Of a stretch of DNA of 64,000 bases, positions 10,160-18,848 are shown piece after piece. The translations under genes were made by a program, and so were the position numbers. The stretch comes from Pedobacter sp. KBS0701 (GTDB lineage Bacteria; Bacteroidota; Bacteroidia; Sphingobacteriales; Sphingobacteriaceae). Every line of letters starts with the position of its first letter. The stretch's first letter is position 1. Under the pieces are notes generated by a model. The model did no database searches and was not told where the DNA came from. It was given only the letters and a program-made list of their open reading frames with translations. The DNA lies in NCBI RefSeq assembly GCF_005938645.2, contig NZ_CP042171.1, positions 1,488,001 to 1,552,000 on the forward strand. Direction: 5' to 3'.

Positions 10160-10813
10160 ATGATCAAGCTAAGCCATCAGTATTTTAAATCCAGGAGTTA
10201 CTATGCCAAGGAAATCATTGGCTTTACCTTTATCCTTTTTGCCATTTTCTTTTTCCTACATCAGCGGTATGAGCTCCATCAGCTTGGTGGAATACTCCGT
10301 TCACCTGATACGTTAATAATTGTACTTGGCATTACATTAACCATAGTTTATTGCCTTTGCCATGCCATTATGTACCGGTACAGCTTTAAGGCCATAGGTG
10401 CCAACATCAGCATGGGTAATGGGTTAAAGCTTTTTCTTAATAGGAACTTCGTTAGTGTGTTTCTTCCGGGTGGGGCGTAACCTCGCTTGCTTTTTTCTCC
10501 GGCGAGATAGAAAAAGGTGGCGTAGGCCGGACCCGGATCAGTCTGGCATCCTATATATATATGGCCTCGCAGGAATTTTTACGGTGTTTATTGTTACCAT
10601 CCCCGTGATGGTTTATTTGCTCTTTACCAGGCAACAGGTGGAGGGTGATTTATTGGCTTTCGCTGTACTTAGCCTAACCATTATCCTTTTGGTAAGCCTC
10701 AGTATTTCGTTCATAAAGAAAGGCTGAGCCTTAGAAAGCTTATCCGTTTCCGGCCGGATACCGAACTTATTTTAGAAGAAATTGCGGGCAGTATAATAAG
10801 CCTACAGCTTTAA
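10160..10813 (+). pseudogene. Frameshifted fragment of MprF/YbhN-type (UPF0104) membrane protein
   Basis: The ATG at 10160 opens a 106-residue frame with two membrane helices (GFTFILFAIFFFL, LIIVLGITLTIVYCLCHAIM) and the conserved NFVSVFLPGGA of lysylphosphatidylglycerol synthase/flippase-like proteins, then stops at 10478-10480. The family text continues in another frame as VTSLAFFSGEIEKGGVGRTR up to a TA-repeat near 10552-10562. It then shifts again into YIYGLAGIFTVFIVTIPVMV and once more after 10710 into KERLSLRKLIRFRPDTELIL before a stop at 10811-10813. At least three frame breaks therefore separate pieces of one gene. The rest of the protein (normally several hundred residues more) is absent. 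It is almost certainly nonfunctional unless the breaks are sequencing errors. Confidence 0.7.
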
Positions 10814-10870
10814 ATGTGGTCAATTTGCGATGCATTTAAAGATGAAACGTTATAATTTTGCTCCTACTGA

Positions 10871-10910
10871 TTTTTAAGCCGGAAGGATGAGATAATCCTA
10901 CCGGCTTTTA
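10871..10910. terminator. Bidirectional intrinsic terminator
   Basis: A perfect-looking hairpin with arms AAGCCGGAAGGAT (10876-10888) and ATCCTACCGGCTT (10895-10907), one A/A mismatch, a short loop, and T-runs on both sides. It lies between the plus-strand pseudogene and the convergent minus-strand hydrolase gene, a typical place for a shared terminator. Confidence 0.75.
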
Positions 10911-10943
10911 AGTAACAGGATGAAATAATGCCTGTTTAATTAC

Positions 10944-11768
10944 CTATAATGCTATCAAATCAGCATTTAGCTGATCCTTCGACGTGATGAAAAGTCCATG
11001 CGGTTCACCCTGATAAACAATGTATTTTGAACCGGGGATCATTGCAGCAGCCTGCTCACCTGTTGCTTTGATTGGCACAGTTTGATCTTCATCGCCGTGG
11101 ATAACCAGGGTAGGTACATTTATTGACGAAATATCTCCCCTTAAATCAGTCGATGAGAAAGCCTTCGCACAGCCCAGCGTCGATTTTAAAGTTGCCTGCA
11201 TCGCTACCACCAGGTCATTGGTCAGAATCTCATTGCTCACAGGTTTGTTTAGCAAGCCAACGCCATAGAACTGTTTCCCGAACCCACCAAGAAATCCGGC
11301 ACGATCTGCCTGTATACCTGCTGCTATTTCATCGATTTTCTCCTGCGGAACGCCATCCGGATTATCATCTGTCTGTAACATGAATGGTGCTATTGAACTT
11401 ATCAACACAGCTTTTGATACCCCTTTGCCTCCATGTCTGCTGAAGTATTTTACCACCTCGCCACCGCCCATAGAGAAGCCAACAAGCACAGCGTTTTCAA
11501 TTCCAAGCTCGTCAATTACAGCTTTCAAATCATCTGCCAAAGTATCATAATCGTAACCTGCCAATGGTTTATCTGATTTACCGAATCCTCTTCTATCGTA
11601 AGTGATGCAACGGTATCCTGCATCAGTTAAAGCAGCTACCTGATAATCCCACATCTGGTGGTCGAGCGGCCAGCCGTGGATCAGTACTACAGGTCTTCCA
11701 GATCCTAAATCCTGATAGTGGATATTTACTTCGCTGCCATCCTGGGCTTTTGATGTTATAAATTTCAT
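10944..11768 (-). CDS. Alpha/beta hydrolase, cofactor-free haloperoxidase-like
   Basis: A 274-residue cytosolic alpha/beta hydrolase. VVLIHGWPLDHQMW forms the oxyanion-hole region, DRRGFGKSDKP follows, and GFSMGGGEVVKY carries the nucleophile elbow with Ser near residue 99. HGDEDQTVP supplies the catalytic Asp and EPHGLF near residue 257 the His. Length and the motif set match the non-heme chloroperoxidase/esterase group; whether it acts as an esterase or perhydrolase is unknown. It is a single gene flanked by a bidirectional terminator downstream and a long repeat-bearing spacer upstream. Confidence 0.9.
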   Translation of the reverse strand: MKFITSKAQDGSEVNIHYQDLGSGRPVVLIHGWPLDHQMWDYQVAALTDAGYRCITYDRRGFGKSDKPLAGYDYDTLADDLKAVIDELGIENAVLVGFSMGGGEVVKYFSRHGGKGVSKAVLISSIAPFMLQTDDNPDGVPQEKIDEIAAGIQADRAGFLGGFGKQFYGVGLLNKPVSNEILTNDLVVAMQATLKSTLGCAKAFSSTDLRGDISSINVPTLVIHGDEDQTVPIKATGEQAAAMIPGSKYIVYQGEPHGLFITSKDQLNADLIAL

Positions 11769-12134
11769 AGTTTAAATTAAAGATGTTTATGCCTTTTAAA
11801 CACTGGAAAAAGAGATTATGTTCTTGAACCGGCACTGATATCCTACTTCCGGAGGTTTTGAAAATGGGGATAGACTAAAGAATTTGAATGGAATCAGGTC
11901 AATAATCGTGTTTTTTAAAGATATTTTATACTGCTGTTAGCGCTTTCAGGAAGGACCGGGGATTTGAAATGCTTGGAAACGAAGAATTCTTTTGTCTGAT
12001 AACAGGATCGTCTGGATAAAAAGAAAGGGATTACCTTGAGGATATCCCTTATCAACTAACCAAACTAATGTATCCCGGGAACCACTCCGGAATCAGTTTA
12101 TAAACGTATTGACACAGGAAATGTTTTAGAGCCT

Positions 12135-12400
12135 GTTTAAATTTTTATAGCAAATATTACATAGCATTTTACTGTCACGCTAAAGGATAATTTCTTTTAT
12201 AAAAATCAATATGAACGACAGATGTACAAGAGAGGTGAATGGTCTCGAAGTATCGTTTCGACCGTAGTGGAGAATCCGAAGGCCCTGCGAAGCGAAATCT
12301 TTTAAATTAGATTTCAAATAACCCGGTACAAAAATATCTCCATTTCGCTTCGCTACATCCGATAGCTATCGGATTAGGATGACGACCATTCTATGGGATA
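12135..12400. repeat. Intergenic repeat element (Bacteroidota palindromic type), copy 1
   Basis: The spacer 11769-12486 has no gene. Its right half holds an element starting near TTTTAGAGCCTGTTTAAA. It contains ATAATTTCTTTTATAAAAAT and a near-perfect palindrome ATCCGATAGCTATCGGAT (12357-12374) followed by GATGACGACC. Similar pieces occur near 37660-37975 (GATAATTTATTGGATAAAAA, CCGATAACTATCGG, AGCTATCGGATGACGA). The shared order of motifs in two gene spacers marks a dispersed non-coding repeat family. 11769-12134 shows nothing further. Confidence 0.6.
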
Positions 12401-12448
12401 AATTTTATTGTTCTATGAGATATATCATCTCAGGAGATTTAGATCGGG

Positions 12449-12479
12449 TTGGTTTACTGTAGTCAATTAACTATTTTTA
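12449..12479 (+). promoter_or_regulatory. Possible -33/-7 promoter of AraC gene
   Basis: TTG at 12449-12451 and TATTTTTA at 12472-12479 are separated by 20 bp, close to the Bacteroidota TTG/TAnnTTTG arrangement. The predicted transcript would begin almost at the ATG at 12487, so the mRNA would have little or no leader. The match at the last base (A for G) is imperfect. Confidence 0.3.
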
Positions 12480-12486
12480 CAGCAGA

Positions 12487-13332
12487 ATGCAATCCGTAAT
12501 AATCAGGCCGAAAAATGAGATATTGAAAAAGTACATTCAATACTTTTTATTTTTCAAGAAGACTGATGCAAATATTTTAAACTATTCTACTTTTCCAAAT
12601 AACAACCTTTGCCTCGCAATTTACAGGGAAAACAAAATCGATTACATTAAAGATTCAGATTGCAATAATTGCTTAATTACACCGGGCACGGTTAACTTCA
12701 AAAGCAGATTGTTCGGGTTTCATAAGATGCCTTTCAATGTTGAGATCAGAACTTCTCTTGATCAGGTATGCATTCTTTTTCATCCGGCGGCATTAAGCGT
12801 TTTTACCCGTGAATCTTTTGAGGATTTAATAAGCTCAGATCATGTATTTGATATATTCAAAAACAGGAATGAATTTATTCTGGAGCAGATATTTGAAGAA
12901 GAAAATTTTTCCATCAGAGCTGATAAACTTGAAAGCTTACTGCTGGCAAATCTAAATGACAGGCAGCCCGAAAAACTCAAAGAGGCTTTGTACCTGATAG
13001 GAAAGGGTGGCGAACATCATCTATCTGTTGAAACCCTGGCCGGAAAACTTGGAATAAGTAACCCTACACTGTTCCGGTTATTCAAGAATAATGTGGGGCT
13101 GAATCCAAAATCTTATATCAGGACCTGGCGCTTTAGAAATATACTGAATGAAATACTTGATAAGCGAAGTGCTTTGAAAACCTTAACGAGTGCAGGGCAT
13201 TCACATTTATATTATGATCAGGCCCACTTCATTAAAGACTTCAGATCATTTTCCGGTCATTCTCCAAACCAGCTCATCGATAAAATTTCCATTGAACATA
13301 ATGACCTGGCCTGGATTTTCAACAAAAAGTAA
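12487..13332 (+). CDS. AraC-family transcriptional regulator
   Basis: A 281-residue regulator. The N-terminal part (about 1-165) begins MQSVIIRPKNEILKKYIQYF, like the DUF6597-type sensory domains found in small Bacteroidota AraC proteins. The C-terminal AraC domain (about 170-265) contains LSVETLAGKLGISNPTLFRL (first helix-turn-helix) and a second region, YYDQAHFIKDFRSFSGHSP, with the family's final FxxxxGxSP signature. The second helix-turn-helix is unusual in that the preceding stretch reads LKTLTSAGHSHLYYD. It stands alone, 63 bp before an S41 peptidase gene on the same strand. The target is unknown. Confidence 0.88.
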   Translation: MQSVIIRPKNEILKKYIQYFLFFKKTDANILNYSTFPNNNLCLAIYRENKIDYIKDSDCNNCLITPGTVNFKSRLFGFHKMPFNVEIRTSLDQVCILFHPAALSVFTRESFEDLISSDHVFDIFKNRNEFILEQIFEEENFSIRADKLESLLLANLNDRQPEKLKEALYLIGKGGEHHLSVETLAGKLGISNPTLFRLFKNNVGLNPKSYIRTWRFRNILNEILDKRSALKTLTSAGHSHLYYDQAHFIKDFRSFSGHSPNQLIDKISIEHNDLAWIFNKK

Positions 13333-13395
13333 TTGTGAACGATTTTTACAATTTTAAGAAACAATGTCTTAGTTTCTTTGTGAAAAAAATATACA

Positions 13396-14970
13396 ATGAA
13401 ATACCTCTTTTCGATAGCTATCTTATTCCTTTTGACGCCTTTTCTGGTTGCCAATGCCCAAATTAGGGATGAATCAGAATTGCCCGGAATATCCTATCAC
13501 CAGATGCTTAAAGAGCATGATACCCTCGTTTCCTACATCAAACAGATCAGTCCGGTAGTTTACTATAACAAAGAGGTGAGGGGTATCGACTTCAGTTTGC
13601 ATGCAAAGCAGCTCAGAAAGAAAATTACTCCTCAAACCACGATGGGGCAGTATCTCATTATCATTAAAAAAACACTGAATGCTGCACAAGACGGTCACAC
13701 AAGCCAGGTAAATTCCACTTTGCTCGACATTGTTAAAAAATACTGGATTCCCGCTAAGCTGGTATCTTTTGACAGTAGTGAAACCTCAAACATGTATCAG
13801 TATGCAAGGTATTTAAAAGAGGCCTATTATTCTAAAGCTGAGCTCAATCTGATCTATACTTCGGGAGAATATTATAATCTTCTGCCCTTTAGCTATCAGG
13901 GAAAAAAATATCCCGCCAGCATGAAACTCCTTAGCTGTAACGGCAAAAATATTCATGATTTTGTAAAATCACTCACTCTGCTTGTATCTCCATTGCGATG
14001 GGATAAGGTAAGGAACAGGGTTTATGATGAAAATTTTTACTGGCCGGCAGAAATCTATAAAAACGGAATCCTTAAGCTTACTTTTCTTGATCAAAAAAAC
14101 ATCAGGCACCAGCTTAACATTTCCAGTAAGGATACCGTAAGTTATCTTGCAGTTAAACATAACAATTATGGTTATTTTAGCCAGACCGATACGGTCATTA
14201 CCCATTTTTTTGAGAAACAGGGGATCTTTTATGCCAAAATCCCGGCGATGCGGGAAGAACTGGGCGATACGATAAAACGCCGGTTGGGGAGTGTTTTTCG
14301 GAGCCATAAAGTAAAAGGTGTAGTAATCGATATCAGGGGCAATGGAGGGGGAAGTGACAATACGTATAACAAATTCCTCAGTAAATTAGTTAAAGACACG
14401 CTAAAGAAGAACGTAGTTGTAGCCAGAAATTTTAGTCCTTACATTCAGGCGCACTATCATATCAACAGGGACTCTGTACTTAAAAGCAGTATCTATACTT
14501 TCAATCCTGGCGGTCCGATATTGAAATCGCAAAAGATGTATTATATCAAACAGGATTTTAATTTCGTTGTTCCTGATAGCGTTACTTATGATTTTGATGG
14601 AAAAATATATGTGCTCCAGGATAAGTTCATTTACTCATCTGCCAGCAACTTATCGAGTTTGGCAAATAGCAGTGAGCAGCTGGTCAGCATCGGTGAGACG
14701 CCTGATTTACTGGGAGGACTTCAGGCCAGTACATTGATGATGATGTTACCCTTTAGCAAATTTATTTTTAGGGTTGAGCCCCAGATCGATCTCACAGATA
14801 TCAAAGCAGTAGGTGATATTTTTCAGAACCATGTAGAATATCCGGTTCCCTACACGATTCAGGATTTATATCTGCGCACAACAACAAAAGATGAAATATT
14901 TGGGAAATCTTTTCTTTTAAAACACGACCCTATGTTCCAAAAAATATTGGAACTGGAGAAAAGTAATTAA
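13396..14970 (+). CDS. Secreted S41-family peptidase
   Basis: A 524-residue protein with a type I signal peptide (MKYLFSIAILFLLTPFLVANAQ). The C-terminal half is the tail-specific protease (S41) fold: GVVIDIRGNGGGSDNTY near residue 310 and ILQDKFIYSSASNLSSLANS with the probable catalytic Ser near 415, followed by SIGETPDLLGG. No PDZ domain is obvious between the helical N-terminal part and the protease core, which fits Bacteroidota S41 proteins of unknown substrate. It would act in the periplasm or outside the cell. It is preceded by the AraC gene (63 bp) and may be under its control. Confidence 0.85.
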   Translation: MKYLFSIAILFLLTPFLVANAQIRDESELPGISYHQMLKEHDTLVSYIKQISPVVYYNKEVRGIDFSLHAKQLRKKITPQTTMGQYLIIIKKTLNAAQDGHTSQVNSTLLDIVKKYWIPAKLVSFDSSETSNMYQYARYLKEAYYSKAELNLIYTSGEYYNLLPFSYQGKKYPASMKLLSCNGKNIHDFVKSLTLLVSPLRWDKVRNRVYDENFYWPAEIYKNGILKLTFLDQKNIRHQLNISSKDTVSYLAVKHNNYGYFSQTDTVITHFFEKQGIFYAKIPAMREELGDTIKRRLGSVFRSHKVKGVVIDIRGNGGGSDNTYNKFLSKLVKDTLKKNVVVARNFSPYIQAHYHINRDSVLKSSIYTFNPGGPILKSQKMYYIKQDFNFVVPDSVTYDFDGKIYVLQDKFIYSSASNLSSLANSSEQLVSIGETPDLLGGLQASTLMMMLPFSKFIFRVEPQIDLTDIKAVGDIFQNHVEYPVPYTIQDLYLRTTTKDEIFGKSFLLKHDPMFQKILELEKSN

Positions 14971-15269
14971 ATTCATAAAGGTCGTGATGGTGAGGAACGC
15001 CTGGGTAAATGGGTATTTTGATCTGGATAGCGTTTAATTAGATGGCATGGAAGTTCTCAGGCTATTCAGGAAACTTCTGTTGTCTGTCCAGGTGTTCATA
15101 CCAGTACTGCTGTTTTTAGCCGATTGTAACATGTTAACGTTTACGGCGCATTTTCAGACGGGCATGGAGAAACTAATCCCATTTTTAGGTAAGATGCACT
15201 GGCAAACCATTGTCCGATGTTCATCAATATTTGGGCCAGGCCAGTTAAATTATACGTGCGTCAAACCAA
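14971..15269. other. Spacer between convergent S41 peptidase and AI-2E genes
   Basis: 299 bp between two convergent genes. A 78-codon plus-strand frame at 15047-15283 overlaps the end of the AI-2E gene, has no recognisable motif and is not called. No clear terminator hairpin was seen. Confidence 0.35.
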
Positions 15270-16352
15270 CTAATGGTAGATGATATCATTGGTTCGTTCT
15301 TCAAGTTTTGGATCTGCGGGGAACTGGCGCAGGTAAAACTCTTCATAGTACGCTTTGATGATTGCAGCGAGCGGCGTTGCAAGCAAGGCGCCGGTAAGGC
15401 CGAATGCTGTTCCCATAGCCAGCAGCAGGAATAGTGATGACATGGGGTGGATATTCATTGTTGAAGACCTGAGTTTTGGCATTAGAAAATCAGAAACCAG
15501 CTCGTTAAGCAACAGGAAGAATACCAGGCACCAGAGGGCCGTTGCAGGACTTACCGATAGCGCCACCAACGTAGGGGGGATAGCCATAATATAGAACCCG
15601 ATTTTTGGGATAAGCTCAGAAAAGAAGGCCAGTGCTGCCCAGACAAGTGCGCCCGGAACATTCATCAATGTAAGGAAACCATATACCAGCACAGCCTCTA
15701 TTGCGCCACCAATCAGATTGGATTTCATCCAGCCGACAAGCATGACCGACGTATGTTTCATCGCGTTTTCTGCTTTTTCCCTTTGCCTGACCGGAAATAC
15801 GGTAAGATAGAGCTCAATAATAGGTTTTGGATTTCCTACGAAAAATACGACCATGCAGATAAAAACGATAAAAACGAAAACGCCACCCAGAACAGAAAAT
15901 GAAAAATTTCCGATGCCCATAACCGTATTGCCGATGGAAGGTATTGCTGAGGAAATCGAAGTTCCGCCATCACTGATCTCCTTTCTGAGTTCTGGAAATT
16001 TGCTGAGCAGCGAATCCAGATAGCCAGACACGCTTGCATAATATTTTGGCAGGTTTCCGATTAGCACATCCAGCTGGTCACTCAGGTGTGGAACTACCAT
16101 CCAGCCGAGTAGTGCGGTAATTCCAAAAATCACGAAAAACACAATCAGACTGGCCAGCCAGCGCCTCATGCCTTTTTTTTCAAGGCGGCTTACCGGTGCA
16201 TTAATGATCACCCCCAGAACAATGGCAAAAATGCCAAGAAGTACTACGCTAAGGATTTTAAATAAAAACCAGAGCAGAATAACCAGTCCTGCTGTGTAAA
16301 GGATGATTGAGGTTACTGTCCTGAATATCCCGTCGTTTGTTTTGATGCTCAT
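15270..16352 (-). CDS. AI-2E family (PerM/TqsA-like) membrane transporter
   Basis: A 360-residue polytopic inner-membrane protein. It was started at the ATG at 16352 (MSIKTNDGIFRTVTSIILYT); an upstream in-frame extension to 16535 lacks membrane helices and is unlikely. Features: paired N-terminal helices, GIFAIVLGVIINAPVSRLEK, a soluble loop with LSDQLDVLIGNLPKYYASVS, and the family signature in the second half (LVWAALAFFSELIPKIGFYI, then PHPMSS-like IHPMSSLFLLLAMGTAFGLT and GALLATPLAAIIKAYYEEFY). Family members export or exchange small solutes; the AI-2 role is not shown for this protein. It is divergent from the GH36 gene of the polysaccharide locus. Confidence 0.9.
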   Translation of the reverse strand: MSIKTNDGIFRTVTSIILYTAGLVILLWFLFKILSVVLLGIFAIVLGVIINAPVSRLEKKGMRRWLASLIVFFVIFGITALLGWMVVPHLSDQLDVLIGNLPKYYASVSGYLDSLLSKFPELRKEISDGGTSISSAIPSIGNTVMGIGNFSFSVLGGVFVFIVFICMVVFFVGNPKPIIELYLTVFPVRQREKAENAMKHTSVMLVGWMKSNLIGGAIEAVLVYGFLTLMNVPGALVWAALAFFSELIPKIGFYIMAIPPTLVALSVSPATALWCLVFFLLLNELVSDFLMPKLRSSTMNIHPMSSLFLLLAMGTAFGLTGALLATPLAAIIKAYYEEFYLRQFPADPKLEERTNDIIYH

Positions 16353-16590
16353 GTGTAAAGTTAACCCCGGATAAGGATAAAAAGTTTGCATGAGTTTTAA
16401 TGTAGGTGGAATGATGGGGATTTTCTGCCCTTCCATCTGGGAGTTTCGCAAAAAAAAAAGCAACTGGTTTTCATCCGCCATGGCCATCTTTTTCGAGTCT
16501 GTGTAGGTAAGCCTTAAAATCTTACACTTTACCAAATCTATTTTATCTTATGGTGAGGAGCGCTGTAACAAGATACATCATGGCTGATTT

Positions 16591-16654
16591 GTACAAAACT
16601 GAACCATTTCCGTACAAAACCGAACCCTTGCTTAGGCACAAGTAGCTAGTTTTG
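16591..16654 (+). promoter_or_regulatory. Regulon box 1 plus -7 promoter element
   Basis: First of four near-identical operator-promoter units. Two direct half-sites, GTACAAAACTGAACC (16591-16605) and GTACAAAACCGAACC (16612-16626), are joined by ATTTCC and followed by C, with a 21-bp period. The -7 element TAGTTTTG is at 16647-16654, 19 bp after the box. The box replaces a normal -33 region, as expected for an activator-dependent promoter. It drives the GH36-GH97-GH2-GH88-GH2-GH35C-GH3 block. Binding by the hybrid regulator at 38142-42224 is inferred. Confidence 0.85.
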
Positions 16655-16747
16655 GAGTCTCCAAATATGACTACTACAAATTATTATGAGATCGACAGTC
16701 GGGGCATTCCGCAAAGTTCCGGAAATTCTCCCACACCGTTTATATCG

Positions 16748-18844
16748 ATGCCAATCTTTGAGAAGATTAACAGCGGGTGGAAATGGGCAATTTATGCTTT
16801 TTTACCGTTTCTTACTTCTGCTATGGCCGGTTTACCCTGCCTCGCACAGGATGGATGCTACAGCCGCCTGGATAAGGATACCCTTACCATAGGCAATCAA
16901 TTTATAGAGCGTAAGTTTATCTGGAACGGGGGGGATGTTATCACTTACAGCCTAAGCGACAAAAAAGGCAGGCAAGTTTGGTTTAACAAGCTCAGAAACC
17001 CCGATTTTTACATTCAAGCCGGCACCGGCGCAAAAAATGGGCATTATGAGGTGTTAGTGAGAAAAGACAATACTGTCCAGATCTCCGCACAGGAAACCAT
17101 TATTTCTTTTTCTATAGGCAGTCTTGATATCAAACGAATTTACCGGGTTAATGCTCAAAGTGCTTCGATTGCTTGCGAAACCTATCTGAAAGGACAGGTT
17201 GAGGGGATAGCAGGAGGGCAACCGGCCAATGTCGCTGACCAAAAAAACATTGAATTTGCTGATGACATGAAGGTTAACGGTTCTGCTGCAGTTTTAGATC
17301 AATTAAAGCTGGAAGGTTACCATTGGCAGGCTAAAGCAGTTGAATTTTTTGACGTAACCGACTGGAACAACAATCTTGTACTGGAGAATAAGTTTATCCC
17401 CTATCGAAAAAGAAGTTACCGGGGCAACCTGCTTTTCGCGCACAACCAGGAAAAAGAGGCCGGCTTTTTTTTCTTAAAGGAAGCGCCAGCTTCCAGTGTA
17501 CAGCTGGCCTATGGCGGTCAGGATTTTACGACTGAATTTGGCCATTTTGCCGTAAACGGTTTGGGGCTAAGTGCCAGGGATATCCGTGCAGATGAGTGGC
17601 GCAAAGCCTATATGGTTGTGTTGGGCGTTTATAGCGGACAGGAGTTAGATCAGCTACAGGCATTACGTGCTTATCAGAAAACCATCCGTAAAAATGAGCC
17701 GCAGCGAGACGAAATGGTGATGATGAATACCTGGGGTGATAGGAGCCAGGATGCTAAAGTTAATGAACGGTTTAGCCTTTTAGAACTGGAAGCTGCAGCA
17801 AAGTTGGGAATCACACATTTTCAGATCGATGATGGATGGCAGCGCGGAAAAAGTCCGAATTCTGCTTTAGCAAAAGGATCTTTTAAAAATATTTGGGACA
17901 ATGCCAATTATTGGAAACCTGATACTGCAAAATATCCTAACGGACTTGGTCCGATCGTAAAGAGGGGCAAGGCGCTGGGCATTGAGATTTGCTTATGGTT
18001 TAACCCTAGTATTCAGCAAGACTATGCAGACTGGGAGAAAGACGCTTCGGCGATGGTTGAACTCTACCGGATGTACGGAATCAGGACATTTAAAATTGAT
18101 GGACTCTCCATCCCCAACAAGCAATCGGAAATTAATCTTGGTAAAATGTTTAGTAAAGTGTTAAGCGAAACAGAAAACCAGGCTGTTTTCAATCTCGATG
18201 CCACCGCAGGTCGCCGGGGCGGGTACCATCTTTTTACTGAATACGGTAACATTTTTCTTGAAAACCGTTACACCGACTGGCAAAACTACTATCCTTACTG
18301 GACACTTCGTAACTTATGGCAACTTTCTAAATATGTTCCGGCAGAGAAGTTACAGATAGAATTTTTAAATAAATGGAGAAATGCCGACAAGTATGGCAAT
18401 GATCCTTTCGCTCCTTCGAGGTATGCTTTTGAATATTTATTTGCCAGTACAATGGCTGCCCAGCCCCTGGCCTGGTTCGAAGGAACAGGGCTTCCTGGAG
18501 AAGCATTGGGACTGGGAAAACTAATCGCAAAATACAAAAAGGTTCAGCACGATTTCCATCAGGGAACCATTTTGCCAATTGGTGAGGAGCCTTCGGGCAA
18601 ATCCTGGACAGGATTTCAATCTCTTCAAAAAGATAGGGGTTATCTGATTGTGTTCAGGGAAAACACTCTGGATGCTGCAGGCATACTGGAGACGTGGTTT
18701 CCGGAAAATGTCCGGATACAGCTGAAGCCGCTGCTTGGACGGGGGAAGGCGATGATCCAGACCACTGGTCGTAAAGGTTCCCTGAAGGTAACATTACCCG
18801 TTATAAATGATTTCGTGATGTACAGCTATACCATTTTAAGATAA
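16748..18844 (+). CDS. GH36-type alpha-galactosidase, secreted
   Basis: A 698-residue protein when started at ATG 16748, which yields a signal peptide (MPIFEKINSGWKWAIYAFLP, cleavage near CLAQ-DG). A TTG at 16652 overlaps the promoter -7 box and cannot be the start; an ATG at 16667 would add 27 non-hydrophobic residues. An N-terminal beta-sandwich (to about 310) precedes a (beta/alpha)8 domain with MMNTWGDRSQDAKVNE, THFQIDDGWQ, ICLWFNPS and FKIDGLS; the Asp near residue 451 of KID is the expected nucleophile of clan GH-D. DATAGRRGG may carry the acid/base Asp. It probably releases terminal alpha-galactose. It is the first gene of block 1, 4 bp before GH97. Confidence 0.85.
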   Translation: MPIFEKINSGWKWAIYAFLPFLTSAMAGLPCLAQDGCYSRLDKDTLTIGNQFIERKFIWNGGDVITYSLSDKKGRQVWFNKLRNPDFYIQAGTGAKNGHYEVLVRKDNTVQISAQETIISFSIGSLDIKRIYRVNAQSASIACETYLKGQVEGIAGGQPANVADQKNIEFADDMKVNGSAAVLDQLKLEGYHWQAKAVEFFDVTDWNNNLVLENKFIPYRKRSYRGNLLFAHNQEKEAGFFFLKEAPASSVQLAYGGQDFTTEFGHFAVNGLGLSARDIRADEWRKAYMVVLGVYSGQELDQLQALRAYQKTIRKNEPQRDEMVMMNTWGDRSQDAKVNERFSLLELEAAAKLGITHFQIDDGWQRGKSPNSALAKGSFKNIWDNANYWKPDTAKYPNGLGPIVKRGKALGIEICLWFNPSIQQDYADWEKDASAMVELYRMYGIRTFKIDGLSIPNKQSEINLGKMFSKVLSETENQAVFNLDATAGRRGGYHLFTEYGNIFLENRYTDWQNYYPYWTLRNLWQLSKYVPAEKLQIEFLNKWRNADKYGNDPFAPSRYAFEYLFASTMAAQPLAWFEGTGLPGEALGLGKLIAKYKKVQHDFHQGTILPIGEEPSGKSWTGFQSLQKDRGYLIVFRENTLDAAGILETWFPENVRIQLKPLLGRGKAMIQTTGRKGSLKVTLPVINDFVMYSYTILR

Positions 18845-18848
18845 ACCA

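Noticed and set aside
10455..10727. Independent 90-residue membrane protein
   Set aside because: Its frame is a piece of the same frameshifted MprF/YbhN-type gene; the first 20 residues are an out-of-frame translation.
12326..12333. GTACAAAA near a repeat, possible fifth regulon box
   Set aside because: It is not followed by N3-AACC and has no second half at 21 bp; it falls inside the intergenic repeat.
15047..15283. Possible 78-residue protein
   Set aside because: It overlaps the end of the AI-2E gene, has no recognisable motif or start context, and may be chance or a worn gene end.
16652..16747. TTG or upstream ATG start giving a 730-residue GH36
   Set aside because: The TTG at 16652 lies inside the -7 promoter box TAGTTTTG, so it would not be in the mRNA. 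The first signal-peptide-compatible start is the ATG at 16748.
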